Shown here: in pieces, positions 1 through 5,794 of the stretch | Layout: each line of letters begins with the position of its first letter | How positions within the stretch are numbered: position 1 is the first letter of the stretch | Assembly (NCBI GenBank): GCA_016301965.1 | Contig: JAEDOO010000093.1 | Location: forward strand, 1-7,466 | Length of the DNA: 7,466 bases | Reading direction: 5' to 3' | Source of the DNA: Lachnospiraceae bacterium | GTDB lineage: Bacteria; Bacillota; Clostridia; Lachnospirales; Lachnospiraceae | Program-made: the position numbers and the translations under genes | Notes under the pieces: generated by a model | Told to the model about the DNA's origin: nothing | Seen by the model: the letters and a program-made list of their open reading frames with translations, nothing else | Database searches by the model: none

Positions 1-11
1 GGAGGTGCCAT

Positions 12-317
12 ATGTACGCAATTATTGCAACAGGTGGTAAACAGTACAAAGTAGCTGAAGGCGATATTATCAAAGTTGAGAAACTGGGCGCTGAGGCTGG
101 CGAGACAGTTACATTTGATCAGGTTCTGGCTGTAAGCAATGAAGGGCTGAAAGTCGGTAACGACGTTGCAGGTGCAACCGTAACTGCATCCGTACTTGGT
201 AACGGTAAAGCTAAAAAAGTTATCGTGTATAAGTATAAGAGAAAAACCGGTTATCACAAGAAAAACGGACACAGACAGCAGTTTACTGCCGTTAAGATCG
301 AAAAGATCAACGCTTAA
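12..317 (+). CDS. rplU: 50S ribosomal protein L21
   Basis: Structural protein of the large ribosomal subunit that binds 23S rRNA. The 101-residue product has the family's typical length. It opens with the characteristic MYAIIATGGKQYKV signature and has the basic C-terminal segment KYKRKTGYHKKNGHRQ, which carries the L21 signature and contacts rRNA. The start is fixed by a GGAGG ribosome binding site at positions 1-5, six nucleotides before the ATG. The promoter and any L21-leader autoregulatory structure lie left of the window and cannot be judged. It is the first of three tightly spaced genes (rplU-prp-rpmA), the conserved Firmicute order. Identification is secure from the protein sequence and the neighbours. 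Confidence 0.98.
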   Translation: MYAIIATGGKQYKVAEGDIIKVEKLGAEAGETVTFDQVLAVSNEGLKVGNDVAGATVTASVLGNGKAKKVIVYKYKRKTGYHKKNGHRQQFTAVKIEKINA

Positions 318-325
318 TCCGTTAT

Positions 326-646
326 ATGATTCATATCCGGATAGCAACAAGACATTCTCAGTGCATACAGGTCGAGACAAGAGGGCATGCTGAATATGCC
401 GAGGAGGGACAGGACATTATCTGTGCTGCCGTATCCGTATTGATGGTCAATACAGCGAATTCCCTGGAGCAGCTTACAGACGATGGGTTTACCTGTGAAG
501 AAGGTGACGGCTATATAGCCATCGCCATTGAACAGGAAGCGTCGGACGCAGCCATTCTTCTGATGAATTCCCTTCGGCTCGGACTGGAAAGCATACGGGA
601 AACATACGGAGATGCTTATTTAGACATTGTGACCAAGGAGGTATAA
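326..646 (+). CDS. prp: Ribosomal-processing cysteine protease Prp
   Basis: Small cysteine protease (YsxB family) that removes the N-terminal extension of ribosomal protein L27 in Firmicutes and related phyla, a step needed for functional 50S subunits. The 106-residue product has the family's catalytic pair in the expected places: His21 in RGHAEYAEEGQD and Cys33 in IICAAVS. Its position between rplU and rpmA is the conserved one, and its presumed substrate L27 is encoded directly downstream with a matching cleavage motif. The ATG lies 8 nt after the rplU stop and has no convincing Shine-Dalgarno sequence, so translation probably depends on coupling to rplU. The 3' end of the gene contains the AAGGAGG ribosome binding site of rpmA. 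The family assignment is strong; the coupling is inference. Confidence 0.94.
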   Translation: MIHIRIATRHSQCIQVETRGHAEYAEEGQDIICAAVSVLMVNTANSLEQLTDDGFTCEEGDGYIAIAIEQEASDAAILLMNSLRLGLESIRETYGDAYLDIVTKEV

Positions 647-650
647 GATT

Positions 651-938
651 ATGATGAACATGAATCTTCAGATCTTCGCTCATAAAAAAGGTGTTGGTTC
701 TACAAAGAACGGCCGTGATTCCGAGTCCAAGAGACTGGGTGCGAAGAGAGCAGACGGACAGTTTGTAAAAGCTGGTAATATTCTGTACAGACAGCGCGGA
801 ACAAAGATTCATCCGGGCGTAAACGTTGGTAAGGGTAAAGATGATACTTTATTCGCACTGACAGACGGAATCGTTAGATTCCAGAGAAAAGGCAGAGATA
901 AGAAACAGGTTTCTATCGTGCCGGTAACTGCAGAGTAA
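651..938 (+). CDS. rpmA: 50S ribosomal protein L27 (with cleavable N-terminal extension)
   Basis: Large-subunit protein whose N-terminus reaches toward the peptidyl transferase centre. The 95-residue product contains the highly conserved segment KKGVGSTKNGRDSESKRLG (about residues 12-30) and the GTKIHPGVNVGKGKDDTLFA block. Before this core is an extension ending in LQIF|AHKKG. In Firmicutes Prp cuts this motif after the Phe, so the mature protein should begin at Ala10. An AAGGAGGT site at 635-642 lies 8 nt before the chosen ATG at 651; the ATGs at 654 and 660 are also in frame but are spaced less well. A strong terminator follows the stop codon by a few nucleotides and closes the ribosomal protein unit. 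Confidence 0.97.
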   Translation: MMNMNLQIFAHKKGVGSTKNGRDSESKRLGAKRADGQFVKAGNILYRQRGTKIHPGVNVGKGKDDTLFALTDGIVRFQRKGRDKKQVSIVPVTAE

Positions 939-946
939 TTCACGAC

Positions 947-982
947 AAGGCTTCAAATCATATCCTGGTTTGAAGCCTTTTT
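947..982 (+). terminator. Rho-independent terminator after rpmA
   Basis: Perfect 11-bp inverted repeat AAGGCTTCAAA (947-957) and TTTGAAGCCTT (969-979). The stem can extend inward by three more pairs (one G-U) to leave a five-nucleotide loop, TATCC. A T-run at 978-982 follows. It lies 9 nt past the rpmA stop and only 30 nt before the obgE start, so it either ends the ribosomal protein transcript or attenuates read-through into obgE. Confidence 0.92.
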
Positions 983-1012
983 ATCAAGTAAGAAAAATAA
1001 ATGAGGTAATCT

Positions 1013-2311
1013 ATGTTTGCAGACAGAGCAACGATTATGATCAGATCCGGCAAGGGTGGAGATGGTCACGTCAGCTTTCGAAGAGAACTGTATGTTCCTA
1101 ACGGCGGTCCCGACGGCGGAGACGGCGGCCGTGGCGGAGATGTGATCTTTGAGGTTGATCTCGGTCTGAATACCCTTTCGGAATACAGACACAAAAGAAA
1201 ATACGCAGCCCAGGATGGCCAGGAGGGCGGCAAAAGACGCTGCCACGGTTCTGACGGTGCTGACTGCATTTTAAAAGTCCCCGAAGGAACAGTAATTTAC
1301 GAAAACAGCACGGGCAAAGTCATTGCTGACATGTCCGGTGATAATAAAAGACAGGTCATTTTAACCGGCGGCCGCGGCGGAAAAGGCAATATGCATTATG
1401 CCACAGCCACCATGCAGGTGCCGAAGTATGCCCAGGCAGGACAGCCGGCCAAGGAGCTGGAGGTTCGTCTGGAACTTAAAGTGATCGCGGACGTAGGTCT
1501 TGTAGGATTCCCAAATGTAGGAAAATCCACCTTCCTTTCCCGGGTAACCAATGCCCGTCCGAAGATCGCCAATTATCATTTTACGACCCTGAATCCCAAT
1601 CTGGGTGTTGTGGATCTGGACGGCGGCGGATTCGTTATCGCGGATATTCCCGGCCTGATCGAAGGTGCTTCAGAAGGACTTGGCCTCGGACATCAGTTTC
1701 TTCGCCATATCGAGCGTACCCGCGTCCTTGTTCATATTGTGGATGCAGCCGGTGTGGAAGGCCGTGATCCGGCAGACGATATTGAAAAGATCAATGCGGA
1801 GCTTCGGGCATACAATCCCGAGATTGCCGATCGCCCCCAGGTGATCGCTGCTAATAAGATCGATGCGATTTATGTAGAAGATGGTGCTGAGAACCCTGTA
1901 GACCGCTTAAAACGTGTTTTTGAGCCCAAGGGAATTGAAGTACTCCCTATCTCAGCTGTAACTGGCGAGGGCGTCAAGCAGCTGTTATACAAGATCAGAG
2001 AGCTGTTAAACAGCTGCCCGAAAGAGCCCATCGTCTTTGCGCAGGAATTTTTCCCCGAGGACGCGCTGCTTACCGAGTCTCTGCCTTATACGGTGGAACG
2101 CGTGGAAGAGAGCGACGGTCCTGTATTTGTGGTTGAGGGTCCGAAAATCGAAAAAATGCTTGGATATACCAATCTGGATTCCGAGAAAGGCTTTGCCTTT
2201 TTCCAGCGTTTTCTGAAAGAAAGCGGTATTTTGAAAGATCTGGAGGATCAGGGCATTGAAGAGGGCGATACCGTTCGTATGTACGGCCTCGAATTTGACT
2301 ATTACAAATAA
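1013..2311 (+). CDS. obgE: GTPase Obg (CgtA)
   Basis: Essential P-loop GTPase that associates with the 50S subunit, acts in late ribosome assembly and links it to nucleotide status. The 432-residue length is typical. The order is a glycine-rich Obg fold (residues 1-158, with runs such as GGPDGGDGGRGGDV), a G domain, and a C-terminal OCT domain (about 345-432). G motifs are all visible: G1 GFPNVGKS (165-172), the switch I threonines 191-192, G3 DIPG (211-214), G4 NKID (281-284) and G5 SAVT (314-317). A weak ribosome binding site, TGAGGT (1002-1007), precedes the ATG. The gene follows the rpmA terminator by 30 nt and I found no good promoter in between, so expression probably relies on read-through. 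Confidence 0.97.
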   Translation: MFADRATIMIRSGKGGDGHVSFRRELYVPNGGPDGGDGGRGGDVIFEVDLGLNTLSEYRHKRKYAAQDGQEGGKRRCHGSDGADCILKVPEGTVIYENSTGKVIADMSGDNKRQVILTGGRGGKGNMHYATATMQVPKYAQAGQPAKELEVRLELKVIADVGLVGFPNVGKSTFLSRVTNARPKIANYHFTTLNPNLGVVDLDGGGFVIADIPGLIEGASEGLGLGHQFLRHIERTRVLVHIVDAAGVEGRDPADDIEKINAELRAYNPEIADRPQVIAANKIDAIYVEDGAENPVDRLKRVFEPKGIEVLPISAVTGEGVKQLLYKIRELLNSCPKEPIVFAQEFFPEDALLTESLPYTVERVEESDGPVFVVEGPKIEKMLGYTNLDSEKGFAFFQRFLKESGILKDLEDQGIEEGDTVRMYGLEFDYYK

Positions 2312-2321
2312 AAAATACAGA

Positions 2322-2340
2322 ATGAAAGAACATCTTTCAT
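2322..2340 (+). other. Small hairpin after obgE
   Basis: Perfect 7-bp inverted repeat ATGAAAG (2322-2328) and CTTTCAT (2334-2340) around the loop AACAT. No T-run follows, so it is not a standard terminator. It is the first of two hairpins in the 75-nt gap between obgE and yhbY and might mark an RNA processing or stability site. Function is unknown. Confidence 0.45.
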
Positions 2341-2351
2341 AACTATGGTAT

Positions 2352-2371
2352 GCCGCCGGCTTTAAGGCGGC
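2352..2371 (+). other. GC-rich hairpin in the yhbY leader
   Basis: Perfect 6-bp inverted repeat GCCGCC (2352-2357) and GGCGGC (2366-2371) around an 8-nt loop GGCTTTAA. It ends five nucleotides before the GGAG ribosome binding site of yhbY (2377-2380) and is not followed by T residues. It could affect mRNA stability or access to the ribosome binding site. No known riboswitch or leader family was recognised. Confidence 0.5.
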
Positions 2372-2386
2372 GGAATGGAGATTACT

Positions 2387-2677
2387 ATGACAAGCAAGCA
2401 GAGAGCATATTTAAAAGGTCTGGCCATGACAATGGATCCTATCTTTCAGATGGGAAAGGCCAGCCTGACTCCTGAAAATACAAAAGCCATCGATGAGGCA
2501 CTGGCGGCCAGAGAGCTGATCAAAATCAGTGTACTGCAGAACTGTCTTGATGATCCGAAAGAGATCGCTGCAGTTCTGGCTGAACGTACTCATGCCCAGG
2601 TGGTGCAGGTGATCGGGAAAAAGATCGTCCTGTACCGTGAAGGAAAAGACGACAAAAAGAAAATCGTTCTTCCCTGA
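2387..2677 (+). CDS. yhbY: YhbY family ribosome assembly RNA-binding protein
   Basis: Small CRS1/YhbY (CRM) domain protein that associates with pre-50S particles. The product is 96 residues from this start, the usual family length, and begins MTSKQRAYLKGLAMTMDPIF, a canonical opening. Near the end is the conserved VIGKKIVLYR strand-loop segment (about residues 75-84), the CRM-fold GxxG-like RNA-binding loop. An in-frame ATG exists at 2375, but GGAG at 2377-2380 lies six nucleotides before the ATG at 2387 and would be inside the longer reading, so the shorter form is preferred. It lies between obgE and nadD, an order common in Firmicutes. Its stop codon overlaps the GAGAGG ribosome binding site of nadD. 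The exact role in subunit assembly is known only from homologues. Confidence 0.93.
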   Translation: MTSKQRAYLKGLAMTMDPIFQMGKASLTPENTKAIDEALAARELIKISVLQNCLDDPKEIAAVLAERTHAQVVQVIGKKIVLYREGKDDKKKIVLP

Positions 2678-2693
2678 GAGGTAAACACAGATC

Positions 2694-3326
2694 ATGAGCA
2701 CCAGAAAAAAAATCGGGATCATGGGCGGCACCTTTGATCCGATCCATATCGGGCATCTGCTGATCGCAGAACAGGCCTTCCAGCAGTTTGCTCTGGATAA
2801 GGTGTTATTTATGCCCGCAGGTAATCCGCCCCATAAGAAAAACCGGGAAGGAAGAGCTACAAATGAACAGAGGATGGAAATGGTACGCATGGCCATTGAA
2901 AACAATCCTCATTTTGAACTCTCTCTGATGGAAATGAATGAGTCGAATGAGTCCGGTTATTCCTACACCTATATTACGCTGGAAAAGCTCAAAGAAAGGC
3001 ATCCTGACACAGAGTATTATTTTATCATCGGTGCGGATTCTTTGTATGATTTCAAAAGCTGGGCCATGCCGGAACGCATCTGTGCCTGTGCCACGATCCT
3101 TGTGGCTACCCGCAATCATACAGATGAAAAGCTTCTGGATTACGAGCTTAAGATGAACAGCAGCTGGTTTAAAGGACGCTTTGAAAAGCTTTTGATCGAC
3201 AATATAGATATCTCTTCTCAGCAGCTGCGCAAATGGATCCGGGAAGGCAAATCGGTTCGATATTATATACCGGACAGTGTGATTGCTTATATCAGTGATC
3301 AACAGATCTACAGAACAAAAGAGTAA
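2694..3326 (+). CDS. nadD: Nicotinate-nucleotide adenylyltransferase
   Basis: Cytoplasmic enzyme that transfers AMP from ATP to nicotinate mononucleotide to give deamido-NAD, the penultimate step of NAD synthesis shared by the de novo and salvage routes. The 210-residue protein has the nucleotidyltransferase signature GGTFDPIHIGH (residues 11-21) with both catalytic histidines, the substrate-pocket motif IIGADSL (111-117), and the C-terminal ISSQQLRKW segment (173-181) that corresponds to the family's ISSTxIR ATP-binding motif. Start choice: GAGAGG at 2676-2681 overlaps the yhbY stop and lies 12 nt from the ATG, and the signature begins at the normal distance from the N-terminus. It is followed by yqeK after 14 nt, the usual pairing. 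Confidence 0.96.
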   Translation: MSTRKKIGIMGGTFDPIHIGHLLIAEQAFQQFALDKVLFMPAGNPPHKKNREGRATNEQRMEMVRMAIENNPHFELSLMEMNESNESGYSYTYITLEKLKERHPDTEYYFIIGADSLYDFKSWAMPERICACATILVATRNHTDEKLLDYELKMNSSWFKGRFEKLLIDNIDISSQQLRKWIREGKSVRYYIPDSVIAYISDQQIYRTKE

Positions 3327-3340
3327 AGGAGATGAAGGGT

Positions 3341-3928
3341 TTGGCTGAATACGACTTTGAGTCTCTTCAGAAAAAACTGAAAAAAGAACTGGACAACGGA
3401 CGATTTCAGCACACACTGGGAGTCATGTATACCGCCGCAGCGCTGGCAATGGCTCATGATGCGGACATTGTCAAAGCACAAGTCGCAGGACTGATGCACG
3501 ACTGTGCAAAATGTCTGCCCGGAAAGAAAAAACTCAAGCTATGTGCCCAGAAACATATGCCGATCAGCGACTATGAGCAGAAAAATACATTCATGCTCCA
3601 TGCCCGTCTCGGCGCAGTACTGGCCAGAGATGAATACGGGATACAGGATCCGGAGGTTTTAAGTGCCATTGAGTGGCATACTACGGGAAAGCCGGAAATG
3701 ACAACGCTGGAAAAGATTATTTTTATCGCAGATTATATCGAACCGGGACGGTGCAAAGCTGCAGATCTGCCCGAAGTGCGAAAACTTGCCTTTGAGGATC
3801 TTGACCGCTGTATGTATGTGATCTGTCGAGATACTCTTGCGTATTTAAACGACAGAGGCGCAGAAATCGACGATATGACACAGAAAGCGTGTGATTACTA
3901 TAAAACTTTATACGAAGATAGACAATAA
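3341..3928 (+). CDS. yqeK: HD-domain bis(5'-nucleosyl)-tetraphosphatase YqeK
   Basis: HD-superfamily metal-dependent hydrolase; characterised YqeK proteins symmetrically cleave Ap4A to two ADP and so control this alarmone. Residues numbered from the TTG start (195 aa) show His24 in RFQHTLGV, the His53-Asp54 doublet in LMHDCAK, His87, His113 in IEWHTTGKPEMT, and Asp131 in FIADYIEPGR, the full metal-ligand pattern of the family. An ATG at 3332 is in frame, but the AAGGAG site at 3326-3331 touches it directly, whereas it is nine nucleotides from the TTG at 3341; I therefore prefer TTG, with the three-residue-longer ATG form possible. Between nadD and rsfS, its standard context. Identification is firm, the start less so. 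Confidence 0.93.
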   Translation: MAEYDFESLQKKLKKELDNGRFQHTLGVMYTAAALAMAHDADIVKAQVAGLMHDCAKCLPGKKKLKLCAQKHMPISDYEQKNTFMLHARLGAVLARDEYGIQDPEVLSAIEWHTTGKPEMTTLEKIIFIADYIEPGRCKAADLPEVRKLAFEDLDRCMYVICRDTLAYLNDRGAEIDDMTQKACDYYKTLYEDRQ

Positions 3929-3994
3929 TGTTCCTGACTGGCCGGATCGTATACCGAAAAGCTGAAAAGGACATACTGCAAGGAGGTACACAGA

Positions 3995-4348
3995 ATGCAG
4001 AATACATCCAAAGAAATGACAAAGCTGGCAGTAACAGCATTGGAAGATAAAAAAGCTGAGAATATCAAAATCATTAATATCGAAACGGTATCTTCTCTGG
4101 CTGATTATTTCATCATTGCCGGCGGTTCCAACCGCAACCAGGTTCAGGCCATGTGTGACAATGTGGAAGAGATACTTGGCCGTGCCGGTTATACGCAGTG
4201 CAAAATCGAAGGATACGAGAGTGCCAACTGGATCCTTCTGGATTACGGCGATCTGGTCATTCATCTGTTCGATGAAGAGAATCGTCTGTTCTATGATCTG
4301 GAGAGGATCTGGAGAGACGGCAAGACAGTCTCTGTCGAAGAACTGTAA
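3995..4348 (+). CDS. rsfS: Ribosomal silencing factor RsfS
   Basis: Small protein of the RsfS/Iojap (DUF143) family that binds L14 on the 50S subunit and blocks joining to 30S, reducing translation when nutrients are scarce. The 117-residue product carries the family hallmarks SSLADYFIIAGGSN (about 33-46), the GYESANWILLDYGDLVIHLF block (about 73-92) and the LERIW segment. An AAGGAGGT site at 3980-3987 lies seven nucleotides before the ATG. It ends the + strand cluster, 66 nt after yqeK and directly before a strong terminator. In several relatives an LCP (LytR-CpsA-Psr) family gene sits between yqeK and rsfS; here there is none. Confidence 0.96.
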   Translation: MQNTSKEMTKLAVTALEDKKAENIKIINIETVSSLADYFIIAGGSNRNQVQAMCDNVEEILGRAGYTQCKIEGYESANWILLDYGDLVIHLFDEENRLFYDLERIWRDGKTVSVEEL

Positions 4349-4366
4349 AAAATATAAGATGCGTAA

Positions 4367-4424
4367 TACAAAAGCAGGCATCTTTCCACCCAAAGAAAGG
4401 GTAGGAGAGATGCCTGCTTTTGTA
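4367..4424. terminator. Bidirectional terminator between rsfS and lexA
   Basis: Perfect 17-bp inverted repeat at 4367-4383 and 4408-4424, with GCAGGCATCT and AGATGCCTGC at its core. The stem continues inward with a G-U pair, three further pairs and, past a single-base bulge, ACCC/GGGT around an AAAGAAA loop, about 25 paired positions in all. Each arm starts or ends with a run of four A or T, so transcripts from either side finish in a U-run. It lies 18 nt after the rsfS stop and directly beyond the lexA stop on the other strand, and so probably serves both converging genes. Confidence 0.9.
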
Positions 4425-4426
4425 AT

Positions 4427-5047
4427 TCAGCGCATAAACCGAAACACACCGATCACTTTACCAAGGATCTGCAGTTCCCCATATACGATGATGGGTTCCA
4501 TATAATCATTCTCCGGCTGCAGACGGAAATATCCGTTCTCTTTATAGTATGTCTTTACCGTAGCGCCATCATCGATCAAAGCTACTACCTTATCCCCGTC
4601 TTTGGCATAGGAACGTTTTTCCACCAGAACATAATCCCCATCCAGAATACCGGCATTGATCATGCTTTCGCCCTTTACGCGCAGCATAAACGTCTCTGTA
4701 TTAGGCATATACTCTGCCGGAACAGGAAAGTAGTTCTCAATATTTTGCACGGCCAGAATCGGCTCTCCGGCGGCCACCCGGCCTACCATGGGTACATTTA
4801 CCACTTCACGACGAGAGAGATTGAAAGAATCGTCGGTGATCTCAATAGCTCTCGGTTTTGTTGGATCACGGTGGATATAACCATTTCTCTCCAGTGATTC
4901 AAGATGGGCATGAACAGAGGAGGTGGACTTCAGATGAACCGCTTCGCATATATCGCGCACTGACGGAGGAAAGCCTCTGTTTAAGATCTCACTCTTGATA
5001 AAATCCAGAATTTCCTGCTGCTTAGGGGTGATTTTTCCGTTTGCCAT
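4427..5047 (-). CDS. lexA: SOS response repressor LexA
   Basis: Transcriptional repressor of the DNA damage regulon; RecA-DNA filaments trigger its self-cleavage. The 206-residue length is typical. The N-terminal winged helix-turn-helix (about 1-70) includes FPPSVRDICEAVHLKSTSSV with the recognition helix. The C-terminal S24 peptidase domain has the cleavage site in GRVAAGEP (Ala93-Gly94), the nucleophile Ser128 in KGESM and the general base Lys165 in ATVKTYY, so autocleavage should be intact. An AGGAG site (5055-5059 on the complementary strand) precedes the ATG. It is divergent from the yneA-like gene, as in Bacillus, and shares its control region, where a LexA-type palindrome near the predicted lexA start site suggests autorepression. 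Confidence 0.97.
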   Translation of the reverse strand: MANGKITPKQQEILDFIKSEILNRGFPPSVRDICEAVHLKSTSSVHAHLESLERNGYIHRDPTKPRAIEITDDSFNLSRREVVNVPMVGRVAAGEPILAVQNIENYFPVPAEYMPNTETFMLRVKGESMINAGILDGDYVLVEKRSYAKDGDKVVALIDDGATVKTYYKENGYFRLQPENDYMEPIIVYGELQILGKVIGVFRFMR

Positions 5048-5120
5048 AAGTCGACTCCTGTTATCCTTTATAATCTTTATTTTAACGGTCTATGTGGGTA
5101 CAATGTTTGCCGTATGTTAT

Positions 5121-5166
5121 ACATGTTCATCATATTTACTGCTGAGTTGACACGTTTATCATATTT
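5121..5166. repeat. Imperfect direct repeat in the lexA leader
   Basis: ACATGTTCATCATATTT (5121-5137) and ACACGTTTATCATATTT (5150-5166) match at 15 of 17 positions, 29 nt apart. Each contains a GTTC or GTTT element like half a LexA box, and a third GTTC lies 28 nt further along, in the palindrome at 5171-5187. They might be weak LexA contacts or a chance duplication. Confidence 0.4.
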
Positions 5167-5170
5167 GTCA

Positions 5171-5187
5171 TCGAACATTGTGTTCGA
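5171..5187. promoter_or_regulatory. LexA-type palindrome for lexA autoregulation (5-nt spacer)
   Basis: Perfect inverted repeat TCGAAC-ATTGT-GTTCGA. The arms match the Bacillus-type LexA box (CGAAC-N4-GTTCG), but the spacer is five nucleotides and not four. It is the only complete palindromic LexA-like site on the lexA side of the region and would overlap the predicted lexA transcription start. Confidence 0.65.
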
Positions 5188-5191
5188 TTCA

Positions 5192-5220
5192 ATCGTAACA
5201 TACCACAATGGGCATTGCAA
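5192..5220 (-). promoter_or_regulatory. Candidate lexA promoter
   Basis: Read on the - strand: -35 TTGCAA (5215-5220), a 17-nt spacer, and an extended -10, TGT-TACGAT (-10 hexamer at 5192-5197). Both hexamers match consensus at four of six positions and the TGn extension helps. Transcription would start near 5185, inside the LexA-type palindrome, leaving a leader of about 138 nt. Confidence 0.5.
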
Positions 5221-5333
5221 GAAAAAAATCGAAACTCCAAAAAACAGAAGAGGGCAACAAGGATAGATGCTGCTCTTTATTACTCTGACATTACAAATAT
5301 TACAAAAATATAACAAAATTATCTAAAAAATTA

Positions 5334-5362
5334 TTGACAAACATATGTTCGATTATTATAAT
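5334..5362 (+). promoter_or_regulatory. SOS-controlled sigma-A promoter of the yneA-like gene
   Basis: Consensus -35 TTGACA (5334-5339), a 17-nt spacer and consensus -10 TATAAT (5357-5362), with an A/T-rich tract of UP-element character just upstream (about 5290-5333). Such a strong promoter is expected to need tight repression, and two LexA boxes overlie it or follow it. Confidence 0.9.
5338..5351. promoter_or_regulatory. LexA box 1 (SOS box) in the yneA-like promoter
   Basis: CAAACATATGTTCG matches the Bacillus-type consensus CGAACRNRYGTTYG at all but one position. It begins within the -35 hexamer and fills most of the promoter spacer, so bound LexA would block RNA polymerase. Confidence 0.88.
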
Positions 5363-5370
5363 AACAGCAT

Positions 5371-5384
5371 AGAACAAATGTTCG
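5371..5384. promoter_or_regulatory. LexA box 2 (SOS box) past the yneA-like start site
   Basis: AGAACAAATGTTCG keeps both GAAC and GTTCG half-sites with a four-nucleotide spacer and differs from CGAACRNRYGTTYG only at the outermost base and the eighth-position choice. It lies just after the predicted transcription start (about 5369) and 33 nt from box 1, about three helical turns. Confidence 0.85.
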
Positions 5385-5405
5385 ATGCACGCAGGAGGTA
5401 ATCAT

Positions 5406-5744
5406 ATGAGCAAGATCGTATACATTCACAGAAAACGTCGCACATCCGTAAAGAAACTGGTTCTTCTGGCAGCTGTTCTGCTGGCTTTTATCTGCCTTAT
5501 GACTGCCGTGATCGGACAGCGCACAGTTAAGGCGACAGCGCCGGATGCCTACAAATATTACACACACCTGGTCGTAGAAGAGGGCGACAGTCTCTGGGAT
5601 ATAGCCGGACGCTATATGGGTCGTGAGTATAAAGACCGCGAGGATTATATCAAAGAGGTGTGCGCCATTAATCACTTAGAGACCCCTCGGATCTACACAG
5701 GAACCACGCTGGTGGTGCCATATTATGACACCGCGATGAAATAG
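5406..5744 (+). CDS. yneA: YneA-like SOS cell division inhibitor (membrane-anchored LysM protein)
   Basis: Probable DNA-damage-induced suppressor of cell division. In Bacillus, YneA is a short membrane protein with an extracytoplasmic LysM domain, divergent from lexA and repressed by LexA; this 112-residue product fits in all three respects. A basic N-terminus (HRKRRTSVKK) leads into one hydrophobic segment (about 17-37), then a LysM domain (about 52-105) with the VVEEGDSLWDIAGRY opening and a TGTTLVVPYY ending. The start at 5406 is set by AGGAGGT (5393-5399), six nucleotides upstream; an ATG at 5385 would lie before that site. Two LexA boxes control the promoter. It is transcribed alone and ends at its own terminator. 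Orthology rests on layout and context; sequence divergence in this family is high. Confidence 0.8.
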   Translation: MSKIVYIHRKRRTSVKKLVLLAAVLLAFICLMTAVIGQRTVKATAPDAYKYYTHLVVEEGDSLWDIAGRYMGREYKDREDYIKEVCAINHLETPRIYTGTTLVVPYYDTAMK

Positions 5745-5794
5745 TACCGTATCATGTTCATAAGACAGCATGATGACATAGATTGATTCCCCAA

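Larger units (their letters stand above)
5048..5405. other. Divergent lexA / yneA-like control region
   Basis: 358-nt gap between two divergent SOS genes. From left to right it holds the lexA leader with a 15/17 direct repeat, a LexA-type palindrome, a candidate lexA promoter, a purine-rich stretch without recognisable features (about 5221-5275), an A/T-rich tract (5290-5333), and the yneA-like promoter with two LexA boxes. I see no convincing gene on either strand here. Confidence 0.85.

Noticed and set aside
324..336. Palindrome ATATGATTCATAT at the prp start codon
   Set aside because: Only a 5-bp A/T-rich stem with a three-nucleotide loop could form in RNA; too weak to claim as a translation switch.
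2375..2386. Upstream ATG for yhbY giving a 100-residue protein
   Set aside because: The ribosome binding site for the 2387 start lies inside this segment, and the 96-residue form has the usual family N-terminus.
3928..4050. 40-codon reading frame whose ATG overlaps the yqeK stop (TAATG) and runs into rsfS
   Set aside because: No ribosome binding site of its own, no recognisable similarity, and it overlaps the start of rsfS in another frame; the TAATG overlap is likely chance.
5077..5316. 79-codon frame on the - strand in the lexA/yneA gap
   Set aside because: It spans the LexA palindrome and the lexA promoter, has no family features and lies within regulatory DNA.
5267..5326. Possible 19-codon peptide (MLLFITLTL...) in the lexA/yneA gap
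   Set aside because: Weak spacing to any Shine-Dalgarno sequence, A/T-rich composition typical of a promoter upstream region, and no identifiable promoter for it.
5385..5405. Upstream ATG for the yneA-like protein giving 119 residues
   Set aside because: The codon abuts the second LexA box and precedes the strong AGGAGGT site that fits the 5406 start.
5747..5760. Possible LexA half-site after the yneA-like gene (ATGTTCA)
   Set aside because: Only one half matches; the GAAC half is absent, and the sequence lies before a terminator rather than at a promoter.
5751..5774. Short inverted repeat ATCATG/CATGAT after the yneA-like stop
   Set aside because: Six base pairs with a 12-nt loop and no T-run; the strong terminator 20 nt further on is sufficient.
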